From: an uncultured Desulfobacteraceae bacterium
Lineage (GTDB): Bacteria; Desulfobacterota; Desulfobacteria; Desulfobacterales; UBA5852
DNA: 64,000 nt
NCBI GenBank assembly: GCA_913060875.1
Contig: CAJXSL010000006.1
Location: 124,001-188,000 of the forward strand
Direction of reading: 5' to 3'
A program made the translations under genes and the position numbers. Positions 52,561 to 61,568 of this stretch are shown here, piece after piece. The notes beneath the pieces were generated by a model. It made no database searches. It worked only from the letters and a program-made list of their open reading frames with translations, and was not told where the DNA came from. Numbering within the stretch: the first letter of the stretch is position 1; each line of letters starts with the position of its first letter.

Positions 52561-53934
52561 CATGCTGTGGATCGGCGCCGGGATCCGGCCGCCATGCAGA
52601 ATGAACGGATTGTCGCCCCGGGCGTTGTTGACGGGCATGATGACGGATTGCCCCAGCAGTCCCCCGAAATAGGCGTTTTCTCCGGCCTTTTTGCCCGGTA
52701 CCGGGATCAGACGGGTGGCGGTCGTCTTGAAGTTGATCACACCGATGGCCATTTCATCGGCAATGATGGCGGCAATGGTTTCCGTCGTGGTGTCACCGGG
52801 TATGGCCACCATATCGAGTCCCACCGAACAGACACTGGTCATGGCTTCCAGTTTTTCGATGCAGAGATGCCCCTCACGGGCCGCATCGGCAATATTCAGG
52901 TCTTCACTGACAGGAATAAAGGCACCGCTCAGGCCGCCCACGTGGGAACTGGCAAAGGCGCCGCCTTTTTTCACCGCATCGTTCAGCATGGCCAGGGCGG
53001 CCGTGCTGCCGGGCACACCGATGTTGCGCAATCCTAAACTTTGAAAGATTTCTCCGACGCTGTCGCCGACGTTGGGGGTCGGCGCCAGGCTGAGATCCAC
53101 GGCGCCGAATTCAATTCCGATGCTTTCCGCCACTTCACGACCGATGAGTTCACCCACCCGGGTGACTTTATAGGCCGTTCGTTTGATCAGGTCGGAAATC
53201 ATTCCCAGGTCCCACCCCGGGTTTTGGGCCAGGGCGCGGTCGATGGCCTTGCGCACCACGCCGGGGCCGCTGACACCGACATTGATGACGGCATCCGGTT
53301 CCCCGATGCCCAGGTAGGCTCCGGCCATAAAGGGAACATCCTGGGGAATATTGGCAAACACACACAATTTAGCGGCGGCCAGGCCATCTTGCGCCGCCGT
53401 TTTCTCGGCGGCCGCTTTGACGACTTCGCCCATCATGAGAACGGCGTCCATGTTGATTCCGGCACGGGTGCTGGCGACATTGACCGAAGCGCATACCCGC
53501 TCGGTCCGGGACAGTGCCTCGGGAATGGCCTCGATCAGGGCGCGATCCCCACGGGCCAGGCCTTTTTCCACCAAAGCGGAAAAGCCACCGATGAAATCCA
53601 CATTGACCTCGGCCGCCACGTCATTCAGGGTCTGGGCCATGGCAACCATTTGACTGGCGTCGAAGGGCGCCGCCACAATGGCGATGGGGCTGACGGAGAT
53701 CCGTTTATTGACGACGGGAATTCCGTACTTGTCGCTGATTTGATTGCAGGTTGCGACGAGATGGCGGGCCAGGGTCTTGATTTTCGTACGCACATTACGG
53801 CGCAACGTCTCCAGGTCGTCGCTGACACAATCCATCAGATTGATACCCAGGGTGACCGTACGTAAATCAAGGTGTTCGCTTTGCAGCATTTCCAGAGTGG
53901 CAACAATTTCTCTACTTGTCAGCATGGTGTCCAT
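52552..53934 (-). CDS. UPF0210 (PFL-family, DUF711) protein
   Basis: Protein of 460 residues from ATG 53934; ATG 53925 and TTG 53967 are alternatives. Family stretches: TLGINLMDCVSD near residue 30, RVCASVNVASTRAGINMDAV near 150, GLSGAFIPVSEDLNIADAA near 340 and TTETIAAIIADEMAIGVIN near 390. Structures of the family show a glycyl-radical-enzyme-like (PFL) fold, but the C-terminal Gly-radical loop is not evident and the reaction is unknown. It occurs next to an ACT-domain protein (UPF0237), as here, in many bacteria and archaea. Confidence 0.93.
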   Translation of the reverse strand: MDTMLTSREIVATLEMLQSEHLDLRTVTLGINLMDCVSDDLETLRRNVRTKIKTLARHLVATCNQISDKYGIPVVNKRISVSPIAIVAAPFDASQMVAMAQTLNDVAAEVNVDFIGGFSALVEKGLARGDRALIEAIPEALSRTERVCASVNVASTRAGINMDAVLMMGEVVKAAAEKTAAQDGLAAAKLCVFANIPQDVPFMAGAYLGIGEPDAVINVGVSGPGVVRKAIDRALAQNPGWDLGMISDLIKRTAYKVTRVGELIGREVAESIGIEFGAVDLSLAPTPNVGDSVGEIFQSLGLRNIGVPGSTAALAMLNDAVKKGGAFASSHVGGLSGAFIPVSEDLNIADAAREGHLCIEKLEAMTSVCSVGLDMVAIPGDTTTETIAAIIADEMAIGVINFKTTATRLIPVPGKKAGENAYFGGLLGQSVIMPVNNARGDNPFILHGGRIPAPIHSMKN

Positions 53935-54003
53935 CTTCGGTGCTTGGCCGAAGCCGTTGAAATTCAATAAACATGCACGAACAGGTCATAAATCTACAGG
54001 GTT

Positions 54004-54558
54004 TCAGATGCGATTCAGGGCCTTAAAGATATCCCGGTGTTGAATGCTCACCTGCAGGCTCAGTTCGGCGCCCTTTTCGCGAAGATCCCTAAACAACGCG
54101 CTCTGATCGGCTTGGGGGGGGATATCCACCTCGTAGATCATGATATTGTCGTTGGGGTCCTTCCCACCCTTGAATACGGCCTGACAATTGGTGATATTGA
54201 CCTCATAGCGGGCGATGATCGCGGTGATACGGGCCACCAGGCCCTTCTGGTCGGGGCCGCGGGTCGTGATCACAAAAGACTCCGCCACGGCCGCGGTTTT
54301 TTTTTGATGCCGGGGTTCCACCGGTTTGACATGGACCTGAAGCCCCATCGGCTCTACCGTATCCGCCAGCTTTTGCTCTATTTCCGGAATCGGAACCGTG
54401 GCTGGAACGGTGGCGATAAAAATACCGGCAAATTCAGACTGCAAGCTTGTCTGGCTGACATTCTCGATGTTGCTGTCATTTTCATAAAGAAACCGGGAGA
54501 CGGTTGCGATGATGCCGGGACAATCAATTCCCAGTACGGATATGATGACTTTTTTCAT
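54004..54558 (-). CDS. ACT-domain regulatory protein
   Basis: Protein of 184 residues with two ACT domains (about 3-80: VIISVLGIDCPGIIATVSRFL; about 95-175: FVITTRGPDQKGLVARITAIIA). ATG 54558 is chosen; an in-frame extension to 54639 lacks an SD. ACT domains bind amino acids. It is similar in layout to GcvR-type and UPF0237 proteins and immediately precedes the UPF0210 gene on the same strand, the conserved pair, so it probably senses an amino acid for that partner. Confidence 0.88.
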   Translation of the reverse strand: MKKVIISVLGIDCPGIIATVSRFLYENDSNIENVSQTSLQSEFAGIFIATVPATVPIPEIEQKLADTVEPMGLQVHVKPVEPRHQKKTAAVAESFVITTRGPDQKGLVARITAIIARYEVNITNCQAVFKGGKDPNDNIMIYEVDIPPQADQSALFRDLREKGAELSLQVSIQHRDIFKALNRI

Positions 54559-54584
54559 GAGAGGTCCCAATCGGCCGGGGTAAA

Positions 54585-55604
54585 TTATCCGGCGGCCGGT
54601 CGCAGAATATCGCGACGAATAGCGTTTAGATCCGCACAACCGGTCAATACCATGGCCGATTGCAGTTCTGTCTTGATTTGCTCGATATAGGCGCCAACGC
54701 CCTCGGATTGCCCCCCGATGGTGGCAATGGAAAAGGGGCGGCCGATCAGCACGGCATCGGCCCCCAGGGCCAGCATCTTGAGGACGTCGACACCCGAGCG
54801 GATGCCGCCGTCCGCCAGAATGGCAATTTGACCCCGGACGGCATCGGCAATTTCCGGTAACACTTCGGCGGCACCCGGGGCATGATCGAGCACCCTGCCG
54901 CCATGGTTGGAGACGACGATGGCTTTGGCCCCCACATCCACGGCAATACGGGCCTGGTCGGCGGTCATGATCCCCTTGAGAATAAAGGGGACCGGCACCT
55001 GTTCGATAATGCGTTTCATTTTAGCGGGCGATTTCGGGCCCACGGGGCGTCCCATCTGTTTGAGGGTAATCAGTCCGGCCGCGTCGATGTCCATGCCAAC
55101 GGCGGGCGCGCCGGTATCGACCGCCTGCTCCAGTTTTTCGAAAAGCGCGTTGTCTTCCCACGGCTTGATGAAAGGGATGCCATGACCATCAACGGCACGG
55201 ATGGCCGCAAAAGCCGCTTCGTGAATAAACGGCGGGACACCGTCCCCTGTGCAGCCGAGAATGCCTTGCGCTTGGCATCCTTCGAGTTTGGCCAGGATGT
55301 AATCGTCTTCCGACATGGCGCCGCCCATGTTGAACGAAACGCCGCCGATGGGGGCGGCCATAACCGGGATGGCCAGTGGTTGGCCAAGAAATTGGGTTGC
55401 GGTGTCAGGTGTGTCGGCCTCATGAAGGAGGCGCATATTGAGACGCAAGGACGCCAGGGCACTCAGATTGTTGCGGAATGCGGCCCCTGTCCCAAGCCCG
55501 CCCATACCGGGTACTTCGCCGGCACAGGCCACGCCGTTGCAAATGGGGCATACCCGGCAATAGCCCCTCATCCGGTCTTTTGCGGCGGCACGTATCGTCT
55601 GCAT
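54585..55604 (-). CDS. FMN-dependent alpha-hydroxy-acid dehydrogenase family protein
   Basis: TIM-barrel flavoprotein of 339 residues. FMN-binding and catalytic segments: IPVMAAPIGGVS near residue 78, PFILKGIMTADQARIAVDVGAKAIVVSNHGGR near 210 (catalytic His in SNHGGR) and ADGGIRSGVDVLKMLALGADAVLIGRP near 265. An N-terminal CRVCPICNGVACAG (C16, C19, C22, C27) is unlike lactate oxidase and could bind a metal or Fe-S cluster. Members of this Cys-containing anaerobe subgroup have no settled substrate. It lies upstream of the ACT/UPF0210 pair on the same strand. Confidence 0.88.
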   Translation of the reverse strand: MQTIRAAAKDRMRGYCRVCPICNGVACAGEVPGMGGLGTGAAFRNNLSALASLRLNMRLLHEADTPDTATQFLGQPLAIPVMAAPIGGVSFNMGGAMSEDDYILAKLEGCQAQGILGCTGDGVPPFIHEAAFAAIRAVDGHGIPFIKPWEDNALFEKLEQAVDTGAPAVGMDIDAAGLITLKQMGRPVGPKSPAKMKRIIEQVPVPFILKGIMTADQARIAVDVGAKAIVVSNHGGRVLDHAPGAAEVLPEIADAVRGQIAILADGGIRSGVDVLKMLALGADAVLIGRPFSIATIGGQSEGVGAYIEQIKTELQSAMVLTGCADLNAIRRDILRPAAG

Positions 55605-55745
55605 TGGTACTACCTCCCCAGCGGCAATCGGGTTGTACTGTTCGATGGCCTTATGGTATTAACGCCTGGACGGACCGGCCTCTGGTCCTGCGAAAGGCAC
55701 GGCGCATTGAAAAACAGCGCACCATACAAGCAGAAGGACACCCAA

Positions 55746-56588
55746 ATGTCAAAAAAAAATCTCATGGCGATTGTCAGGGAGCATCGCACCCTGTTCATCG
55801 TTATCGCCGTGGGGTTGTTCCTGATCGAACTGGAAATATTTGTCATTGCAGCCATGAAATCCGGCAACAAATCCGTCATTCAGGTCCAAAACCCTGCCGG
55901 CGACGTGGTTTACGAATCGGATGGGAAAAATCTCAGTCAATTCGATAAATATTATTTCGAACAAAATTTCGGCCCCCTGGATCAGTACCAGCTCCGTCTG
56001 GTTTCCCGTCAGGTGCCGTTCCCTTTTCGCGCCTGGTTCGTGGCGGCTTTCGGACTGCCCGTCGGGGGCATCTTGCTGTTCGCATTTATTGTCAGGGCCT
56101 ATCTAAGTCTGTTTTTTCCCGACCAGATTGCCCGGGCATCAACGGGCGCTCCGCTGGAAGGCGATTCGCGCCTGGAGCGGTTTCTGCTGCGCGTCAGCCG
56201 CTACAATATTTTTATTATCGGCTTTCTGATGTTGATGGGCATTCTGGCCTACTGGGTTGTGCCCAATGTCATTATCTATATGGGGCGGTTGAGTGTCGAA
56301 ACCGTCATCCGGTATAAATGGTTTTTTATTGCCGCCGCAGTGATTTCTTTGGGGCTTTTGATCTGGGTTATTTATCTGCGGTACCTGCTGGCCCGCAAGA
56401 GTATCGAAAGCCAGACCGAACTTGAAAAGCATCGCCTGGAGCTCGAATACAAACACGGGCGCGCCCTTCCCAATTCCCGCGGGCATGATGGAAACGCCGG
56501 GTTTGTGACCTGGGAGGGCGAGGTCAAGCCTGATGCGCCACTGCCTTCCACGCCAGACCAACCATCGGACACTTCCCTGAATTCATAA
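55746..56588 (+). CDS. Hypothetical membrane protein
   Basis: Protein of 280 residues from ATG 55746 (AAGGA at 7 bases). Four membrane helices are likely: about 16-34, 98-118, 152-176 and 190-212. Between TM1 and TM2 lies a periplasmic loop of about 60 residues (QVQNPAGDVVYESDG...). The C-terminal 65 residues are cytoplasmic with a charged coiled-coil-like helix (SIESQTELEKHRLELEYKHG) and a disordered end. Not recognised. It diverges from the FMN enzyme gene and lies 19 bases before the DHH-CBS gene. Confidence 0.7.
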   Translation: MSKKNLMAIVREHRTLFIVIAVGLFLIELEIFVIAAMKSGNKSVIQVQNPAGDVVYESDGKNLSQFDKYYFEQNFGPLDQYQLRLVSRQVPFPFRAWFVAAFGLPVGGILLFAFIVRAYLSLFFPDQIARASTGAPLEGDSRLERFLLRVSRYNIFIIGFLMLMGILAYWVVPNVIIYMGRLSVETVIRYKWFFIAAAVISLGLLIWVIYLRYLLARKSIESQTELEKHRLELEYKHGRALPNSRGHDGNAGFVTWEGEVKPDAPLPSTPDQPSDTSLNS

Positions 56589-56607
56589 TGATGATATATT
56601 CGTGACC

Positions 56608-57906
56608 ATGCAGATTGCGACCACCCATAAAAATTGTGATTTCGACGGACTGGCCTCGGCCGTTGCCGTGACCCTGCTTTATCCCGATACCGTTGTGGTG
56701 GTCTCCAAGGCCGTCAACCCCAACGTGAAGGCGTTTCTGTCCATGCACAAGGATGTCTTCGACATTCGTCTGCCGACGGATATCGATATGGACGCGGTCA
56801 AGCGCCTGTTTGTTGTGGATGTCGCCCAGTGGGATCGATTGGACGGGCTAGGTGCGCTGCAGGACAGAGAAGATCTGGACATTCGCATCTGGGACCATCA
56901 TCCCGGTCAGGGCAATATTGCTGCCGGGGAAATCTGCCAGGAGCCCATAGGGGCCTGTATCACATTGCTGATACGAGAGCTCCAGGCGAAGAATATCCCC
57001 CTGACACCGATCCAGGCGACGTTGTTTATCACCGGTCTATACGAGGATACGGGGCGCCTGACGTTTTCGACAACGACGGCCGAAGATGCCCGTGCAGCCG
57101 CTTACCTGCTGGAAAACAGTGCGGACCTCCATATCGTCAGCCGAATTCTCCGCCCGGCCTATCGTGAAAAGCAGAAAGAGATTCTGCATAAGCTGTTGGC
57201 CAGCGCTCGCCGCCTCAAGGTAAACGGGTTTTCCATCGGCATCGGGCAAATCGAGATCCATGGGCATGTGGACAGCCTGGCGTTGGTGGTACGGTTGATT
57301 CGGGAGCTGTTGAACGTGGATGCCGCGATCGGCCTGTTTTATAATCCGGAACGGGAGCGCTGCATGGTCATCGGGCGCAGTGGCGTGGAAGAATTGAATA
57401 TCGGTTCGATTATGCGCCATCTTGGCGGCGGCGGTCATCCCGGGGCCGGTTCGGCGCTGATGAAAGGCGTGCAGCCGCACGCTATCGAAGAAATGATTCT
57501 TGGTCTGATCGAAGGCAATCAACAGGCATCCGTAAGGGTGAGCGACCTGATGTCTTTTCCGGTAATGAGTGTCAGCACGGGAACCAGCATGGCTGAAGTG
57601 GCCCAGCTGCTTCGCGAAAAGGGATGCACCGGCCTGCCGGTCATCGATGACGGTGAGCTCAAAGGCGTGATTTCACGACGCGATTTCAAACGGGTCCGTC
57701 GCAAGAACCAGCTGGCCGCACCGGTCAAAGCTTTCATGCGGAAAACGGTGTTCACCATCGCACCGGACAAAAGCCCCGCCCAGGCCGTGGGGCTGATGAT
57801 CAAACATGATATCGGACGGCTGCCGGTGGTTGAAGACGGAAAGGTGATCGGGATTGTCACCCGTTCGGATGCCATGCTTTACTTCTATGACCTACTCCCG
57901 GAATAG
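56608..57906 (+). CDS. DHH/DHHA1 phosphoesterase with C-terminal CBS pair
   Basis: Protein of 432 residues. DHH motifs: TTHKNCDFDGLAS near residue 6, VVDVAQWDRLD near 71, DHHPGQGN near 98 and the DHHA1 signature GGGGHPGAGSA near 270. Two CBS motifs follow (about 310-365, 372-430). This order resembles the N-terminal part of some archaeal-type and deltaproteobacterial poly(A)polymerase/CCA-enzyme relatives, but the nucleotidyltransferase domain is absent. Nano-RNase or cyclic-dinucleotide phosphodiesterase activity regulated by adenine nucleotides at the CBS pair is plausible. GTG 56602 is an equally possible start. Confidence 0.88.
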   Translation: MQIATTHKNCDFDGLASAVAVTLLYPDTVVVVSKAVNPNVKAFLSMHKDVFDIRLPTDIDMDAVKRLFVVDVAQWDRLDGLGALQDREDLDIRIWDHHPGQGNIAAGEICQEPIGACITLLIRELQAKNIPLTPIQATLFITGLYEDTGRLTFSTTTAEDARAAAYLLENSADLHIVSRILRPAYREKQKEILHKLLASARRLKVNGFSIGIGQIEIHGHVDSLALVVRLIRELLNVDAAIGLFYNPERERCMVIGRSGVEELNIGSIMRHLGGGGHPGAGSALMKGVQPHAIEEMILGLIEGNQQASVRVSDLMSFPVMSVSTGTSMAEVAQLLREKGCTGLPVIDDGELKGVISRRDFKRVRRKNQLAAPVKAFMRKTVFTIAPDKSPAQAVGLMIKHDIGRLPVVEDGKVIGIVTRSDAMLYFYDLLPE

Positions 57907-58028
57907 GATAGATGCCGCAACGATGCGCTTTTTCGCCAATTCTTACCGCAAGACCCGAACCGCAGGCCGCCCTGCGAATGAAACCGACGCTACCCGACAA
58001 CCCCCATCCGTAATCTTGAGGATCTGAC

Positions 58029-58628
58029 ATGGACGAGAAGAGCTACCCTTTTTACGAAATCGTAGAATTTCCTGCCATATTGCTGGAAACCCCCGGGTTC
58101 AAGGAAACCCTGGATCGGCTGATCGACTTTTGCCAGGTGCCGCGTTTTCTGGCCGGCTGCGGGCTTCCGCTGACCCCCGAGACTGAAAAGCGGTTGAGCC
58201 TTAAACTGGTCGCCCATCTTTTGGACCAAATGACAAGCGATCGAGTGGATGCTCCCTATATATCGGTATGGGAAAAGGGACGTCATCAGGAAGTCAAGAT
58301 GATCTATGTCAACCCGGCTATCGAAAAAATTACCGGGTTTACCGCTCAGCAGGTGCTTAAAGTGGGGTTCAGCATTTTTGTCCCGGATGATTTGATTACC
58401 AAGTTCGAACAAAAAGACGGCACCACAGAGAAGGTCGACGTACCGATCGAAAAAGCTCGTCAGGAGCGGCAATGGCAACAGATCGACGGACGCTGGGAGC
58501 GGGTTTACGAGATTCTGAACAAAAATGGAACCGCTTTTGTGAGAGACGTGGCCGTGATCGAGGAAATTGACAGCCTGTGTATTTCCACCGGCACCCTGAC
58601 CGACGCATCGCTCGAATTTCGGACCTGA
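58029..58628 (+). CDS. PAS-domain protein
   Basis: Protein of 199 residues. Residues 75-190 follow a PAS pattern: VKMIYVNPAIEKITGFTAQQVL near residue 96 is the classical PAS N-cap/helix, then FSIFVPDDLITKF and ERVYEILNKNGTAFVRDVAVI. The N-terminal 70 residues are helical with no recognised motif. No kinase, cyclase or other output domain is attached. ATG 58029 has a weak SD (TTGAGGATC). It is probably a small sensory protein; its partner is unknown. Confidence 0.75.
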   Translation: MDEKSYPFYEIVEFPAILLETPGFKETLDRLIDFCQVPRFLAGCGLPLTPETEKRLSLKLVAHLLDQMTSDRVDAPYISVWEKGRHQEVKMIYVNPAIEKITGFTAQQVLKVGFSIFVPDDLITKFEQKDGTTEKVDVPIEKARQERQWQQIDGRWERVYEILNKNGTAFVRDVAVIEEIDSLCISTGTLTDASLEFRT

Positions 58629-58831
58629 TGAGGAAATGACCGGCAATGCCGGCGATGTCTGAAGAGGCGCCCGGGGCTCCTGCCCATCGGGTATGCTAGA
58701 CCTATCTCTCCAAATTGTGCTTTGCGATTGATGGCCTTGTGGAGGGCGGTTTCATTGCGTGCGGCCAAGGGGCCATGTCAGACCATGACCCCTCGTGGCA
58801 TTGTGGCAATGGAACGGGGCCGCGCGTGGGT

Positions 58832-59338
58832 TTACCCTTGGTACGACGCCGTCAGACGATCGATTTCGCCGGCGATAAAGGCCGCCAGCTCTTCGGCTTT
58901 CTGTTGCGTAATGGCGCCAACGCTTTGGGCCAGCTCGGCAATTTTGTCTTCCGGCAGACTGGTGGTTTTATTGATCATGAAGGCGTCGATTTCGCCGTCT
59001 TCCATCAGCACGCCGCAGCCTCCGGCCGCTCCGATGAACGTATCGCCGGCAAAAATTGGGACCACGATCTTGACCATTCCGGCATCGCACTCTTCGATTA
59101 CGGGTGAACGACCGTTTTGCGCCATGGCGGCCATGTTCTGATGCGCGACGGCGCAGATATAGGTTTGCCCCTTGCCGGTCGCGCGGATGGCCGGGCACAG
59201 GTCATTGGAATGTTGGGACTGGCCGGTGATGCCGACACCGTCGATATCATAGACACTGGCGCGCATGCCGGAGCGTTGATGAATAGCATCTTCCAGTTCG
59301 ATCCATTTTTCAAGTGGTTGCAGATCCGTCAATTTCAT
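58832..59338 (-). CDS. PocR-type ligand-sensing domain protein
   Basis: Protein of 168 residues made of a PocR domain, a PAS-like fold found in sensors of hydrocarbons or propanediol. Family landmarks are NDLCPAIRATGKGQTYICAVAH near residue 45, the EECDAGMVKIVVPI near 83, and DTFIGAAGGCGVL near 98. A helix follows (IAELAQSVGAITQQKAEELAAFI). The conserved cysteines may coordinate a metal. No output domain is fused, so it may act with a partner. It faces the PAS protein gene across a 203-base gap and is on the same strand as the AIM24 and ole genes. Confidence 0.85.
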   Translation of the reverse strand: MKLTDLQPLEKWIELEDAIHQRSGMRASVYDIDGVGITGQSQHSNDLCPAIRATGKGQTYICAVAHQNMAAMAQNGRSPVIEECDAGMVKIVVPIFAGDTFIGAAGGCGVLMEDGEIDAFMINKTTSLPEDKIAELAQSVGAITQQKAEELAAFIAGEIDRLTASYQG

Positions 59339-59406
59339 TTTGTGTCACTCCTGATTCCAGTTACGGTTGTGTATTGAGAACCAATGCAAAATAAATACGC
59401 TGATGG

Positions 59407-60417
59407 TCAGCGGTTGTCGCCATCGATCAGATCGCCGAGGGAGCCGAGAAGGGAACCTTCACCCTTGCTGCCGCCCCGTTGCGGTGCGGCCTGGAGCATA
59501 CGTCCGGCCAGACGGGAGAAGGGCAGGGACTGCAGCCAGATTTTCCCCGGCCCTTGAAGGGTCGCAAAGAAAAGCCCCTCGCCGCCGAAAAGCGCGGTTT
59601 TGATATTGCCAGCCTGTTCGATATTGAAACTGACACTGGATTCGAAAGCCACGACACATCCGGTATCGGCTTGCAGAACCTCGCCGGCGGCCAGTTCCCG
59701 CTCCACCACCGTTCCACCGGCATGGACGAATACCTTGCCGTCCCCTTCCAGTTTTTGCATCACGAAACCTTCCCCGCCGAAAAGACCCGTCAAAATCTTG
59801 CGCTGCAAAAATATGCCGATGGCCACCCCTTTGGCGGCGCAAAGAAAACTGTCTTTTTGGCAGATCAGGCACCCGCCCACGCTTGAGAGGGAGATCGGGA
59901 TGATATTGCCGGGATAAGGGGCCCCGAAAGCCACATGGGATTTGCCGCTTCCGGTATGCGTAAAAACCGTCATGAAAAGGCTTTCACCGGTCAACAGGCG
60001 CTTGCCGGCGCCCAGGAGCTTATCCATGAAGCCGCCAGTGCTGCTGCTCTGGGACCCATCCCCGAAAACCGTTTCCATGGCAATCGAGGGGTCTTTGTAC
60101 ATCATGGCGCCGGCTTCGGCCACGGCACTTTCACCCGGGTCCAGTTCCACTTCCACGAACTGCATTTCGGCGCCAAATATTTTGAAGTCGATCTCATCGG
60201 CGCGGCTGGCGCTTTGGCCGGCAGGGGGCGGTGTGGGCACGGCGAAGGCTTTTGCAGAGGGCCTGGCTAATTCGGCAATTTGGGTGATGGGCACCCAATC
60301 GGTAAAGCCTTCGCGCCAGGCATAGCCGTTCGGGCTGGACTGTGCCTGGCGGGAGGCCTCGGCCTGGTTCATGGGGCCTGTTTGCTGGCCGTCATAACTC
60401 AGATACCATTGTGACAT
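59407..60417 (-). CDS. GYF-like plus AIM24 (TIGR00266) protein
   Basis: Protein of 336 residues. Residues 1-50 (WYLSYDGQQTGPMNQAEA, WREGFTDWVPI) form a GYF_2-like domain of the type that binds proline-rich peptides. Residues 75-310 are the TIGR00266/AIM24 beta-rich fold: FVEVELDPGESAVAEAGAMMY near residue 88, SFLCAAKGVAIGIF near 197, VMQKLEGDGKVFVHAGG near 217 and LQGPGKIWLQSLP near 288. The family is widespread and its role unknown; in yeast AIM24 is mitochondrial. ATG follows AAAGGAGA. It lies 98 bases downstream of oleD on the same strand. Confidence 0.85.
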   Translation of the reverse strand: MSQWYLSYDGQQTGPMNQAEASRQAQSSPNGYAWREGFTDWVPITQIAELARPSAKAFAVPTPPPAGQSASRADEIDFKIFGAEMQFVEVELDPGESAVAEAGAMMYKDPSIAMETVFGDGSQSSSTGGFMDKLLGAGKRLLTGESLFMTVFTHTGSGKSHVAFGAPYPGNIIPISLSSVGGCLICQKDSFLCAAKGVAIGIFLQRKILTGLFGGEGFVMQKLEGDGKVFVHAGGTVVERELAAGEVLQADTGCVVAFESSVSFNIEQAGNIKTALFGGEGLFFATLQGPGKIWLQSLPFSRLAGRMLQAAPQRGGSKGEGSLLGSLGDLIDGDNR

Positions 60418-60515
60418 AGTGTTCTCCTTTTTCAGGGTTGAACATCGGGATCCTCCCTCATTGTTTGACGATTACCGTCGCCGCATGCCCGTAGCAGTGG
60501 CTATAACGTTCCGGT

Positions 60516-61541
60516 TTACACTTTGGAACAAAGATTTTCATCCTGGAGCCATTGCCGCAGTCGACGCAATCCCTCCTCTGTCGATATCCGGGGACGATAG
60601 CCGAGATCCTGGCGGGCCGCACGGATGTCGAACCAGTGGGATGTGGCCAGCTCCTTGGCCACGAAGCGGGTCATCGGCGGCTCTCCCGGCAGCCGGAAGG
60701 TCAGGAAGATCCATTCCAGGAGCGTCCCGATACGGCAAGCGGTTGCCGCGGATACTTTGCGCTGGACCGGCGGAAGATCCGCAGCGGCCAGAATGGCGTT
60801 GACCATATCCCACAGACGGACAGGGGCATCCTGGCTGATGAAATAGACGCGCCCCGACAATTCCGGTCGCAGGGCAAGCTGTTCCGCTGCCAGGATATGG
60901 GCCTGGGCGGCATTGTCCACGTAGATGGTATCGACGCGATTTTGCCCGTCGCCAACCTGCCGCAGGCGACGCGCCCGCTGTATGATTCGGGGCACCAGAT
61001 GGTTGTCTTCCGGTCCCCAAATGAGGTGGGGGCGAAGCGCGATGGTTTTAAGATTTTTGTCGGCGGCTTGGCGGACGCATTGTTCCGCCATGGCTTTGGT
61101 CCGGGGATAAGGGGCGTGATAATGGGTCGCGTAGGGGGCGGATTCATCAACCCCTTCCATGTTGCCACCGTCGAATACCACACTCGGGGAACTGGTGTAG
61201 ACGAGTCGCCGGACACCGTTGCGCCGGCAGGCCTGGATCAAATGTTGGGTACCGACGACATTGGTCTGGTAATAGGTATCATCGGGCCCCCAGACGCCGG
61301 CTTTCGAGGCCACGTGGAAGACCAGATCGACATTTTGGCAGGCCTTGTGAAGGGCCCGGGCATCCGCCATGTCGCCCTGCATCTGCTCCACGCCCATGGT
61401 GTCCAATTTCATGTGGCGGGAGCGGGAAAAGCTGCGCACCTTATCGCCCCTGGCGATCAGCATCCGTACGATGGCCTTGCCAAGGAAACCGCCGCCGCCG
61501 GTGACGAGAATGGTCCGGGACGACAGGGAAGCGCTGGTCAT
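60516..61541 (-). CDS. oleD: OleD-type NAD(P)-dependent 2-alkyl-3-ketoacid reductase
   Basis: Short-chain (extended SDR) dehydrogenase of 341 residues. Cofactor motif TGGGGFLG near residue 14, VFHVASKAGVWG near 74 and active-site YPRTKAM near 145 with Ser in the preceding TSSPS. The family is 3-beta-HSD/NSDHL-like, and OleD reduces the 2-alkyl-3-ketoalkanoate made by OleA to the 2-alkyl-3-hydroxy acid. ATG 61541 follows GAGAAGGA. It lies 27 bases downstream of oleC, which together with oleB supports the assignment. Confidence 0.88.
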   Translation of the reverse strand: MTSASLSSRTILVTGGGGFLGKAIVRMLIARGDKVRSFSRSRHMKLDTMGVEQMQGDMADARALHKACQNVDLVFHVASKAGVWGPDDTYYQTNVVGTQHLIQACRRNGVRRLVYTSSPSVVFDGGNMEGVDESAPYATHYHAPYPRTKAMAEQCVRQAADKNLKTIALRPHLIWGPEDNHLVPRIIQRARRLRQVGDGQNRVDTIYVDNAAQAHILAAEQLALRPELSGRVYFISQDAPVRLWDMVNAILAAADLPPVQRKVSAATACRIGTLLEWIFLTFRLPGEPPMTRFVAKELATSHWFDIRAARQDLGYRPRISTEEGLRRLRQWLQDENLCSKV

Positions 61542-61568
61542 TGATCCTTCTCCGAACATCGCAAAGCG

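Noticed and set aside
54882-55745. In-frame extension upstream of the membrane protein at 55746
   Set aside because: It runs antisense through the FMN enzyme gene; the ATG at 55746 has an SD and a sensible membrane N-terminus.
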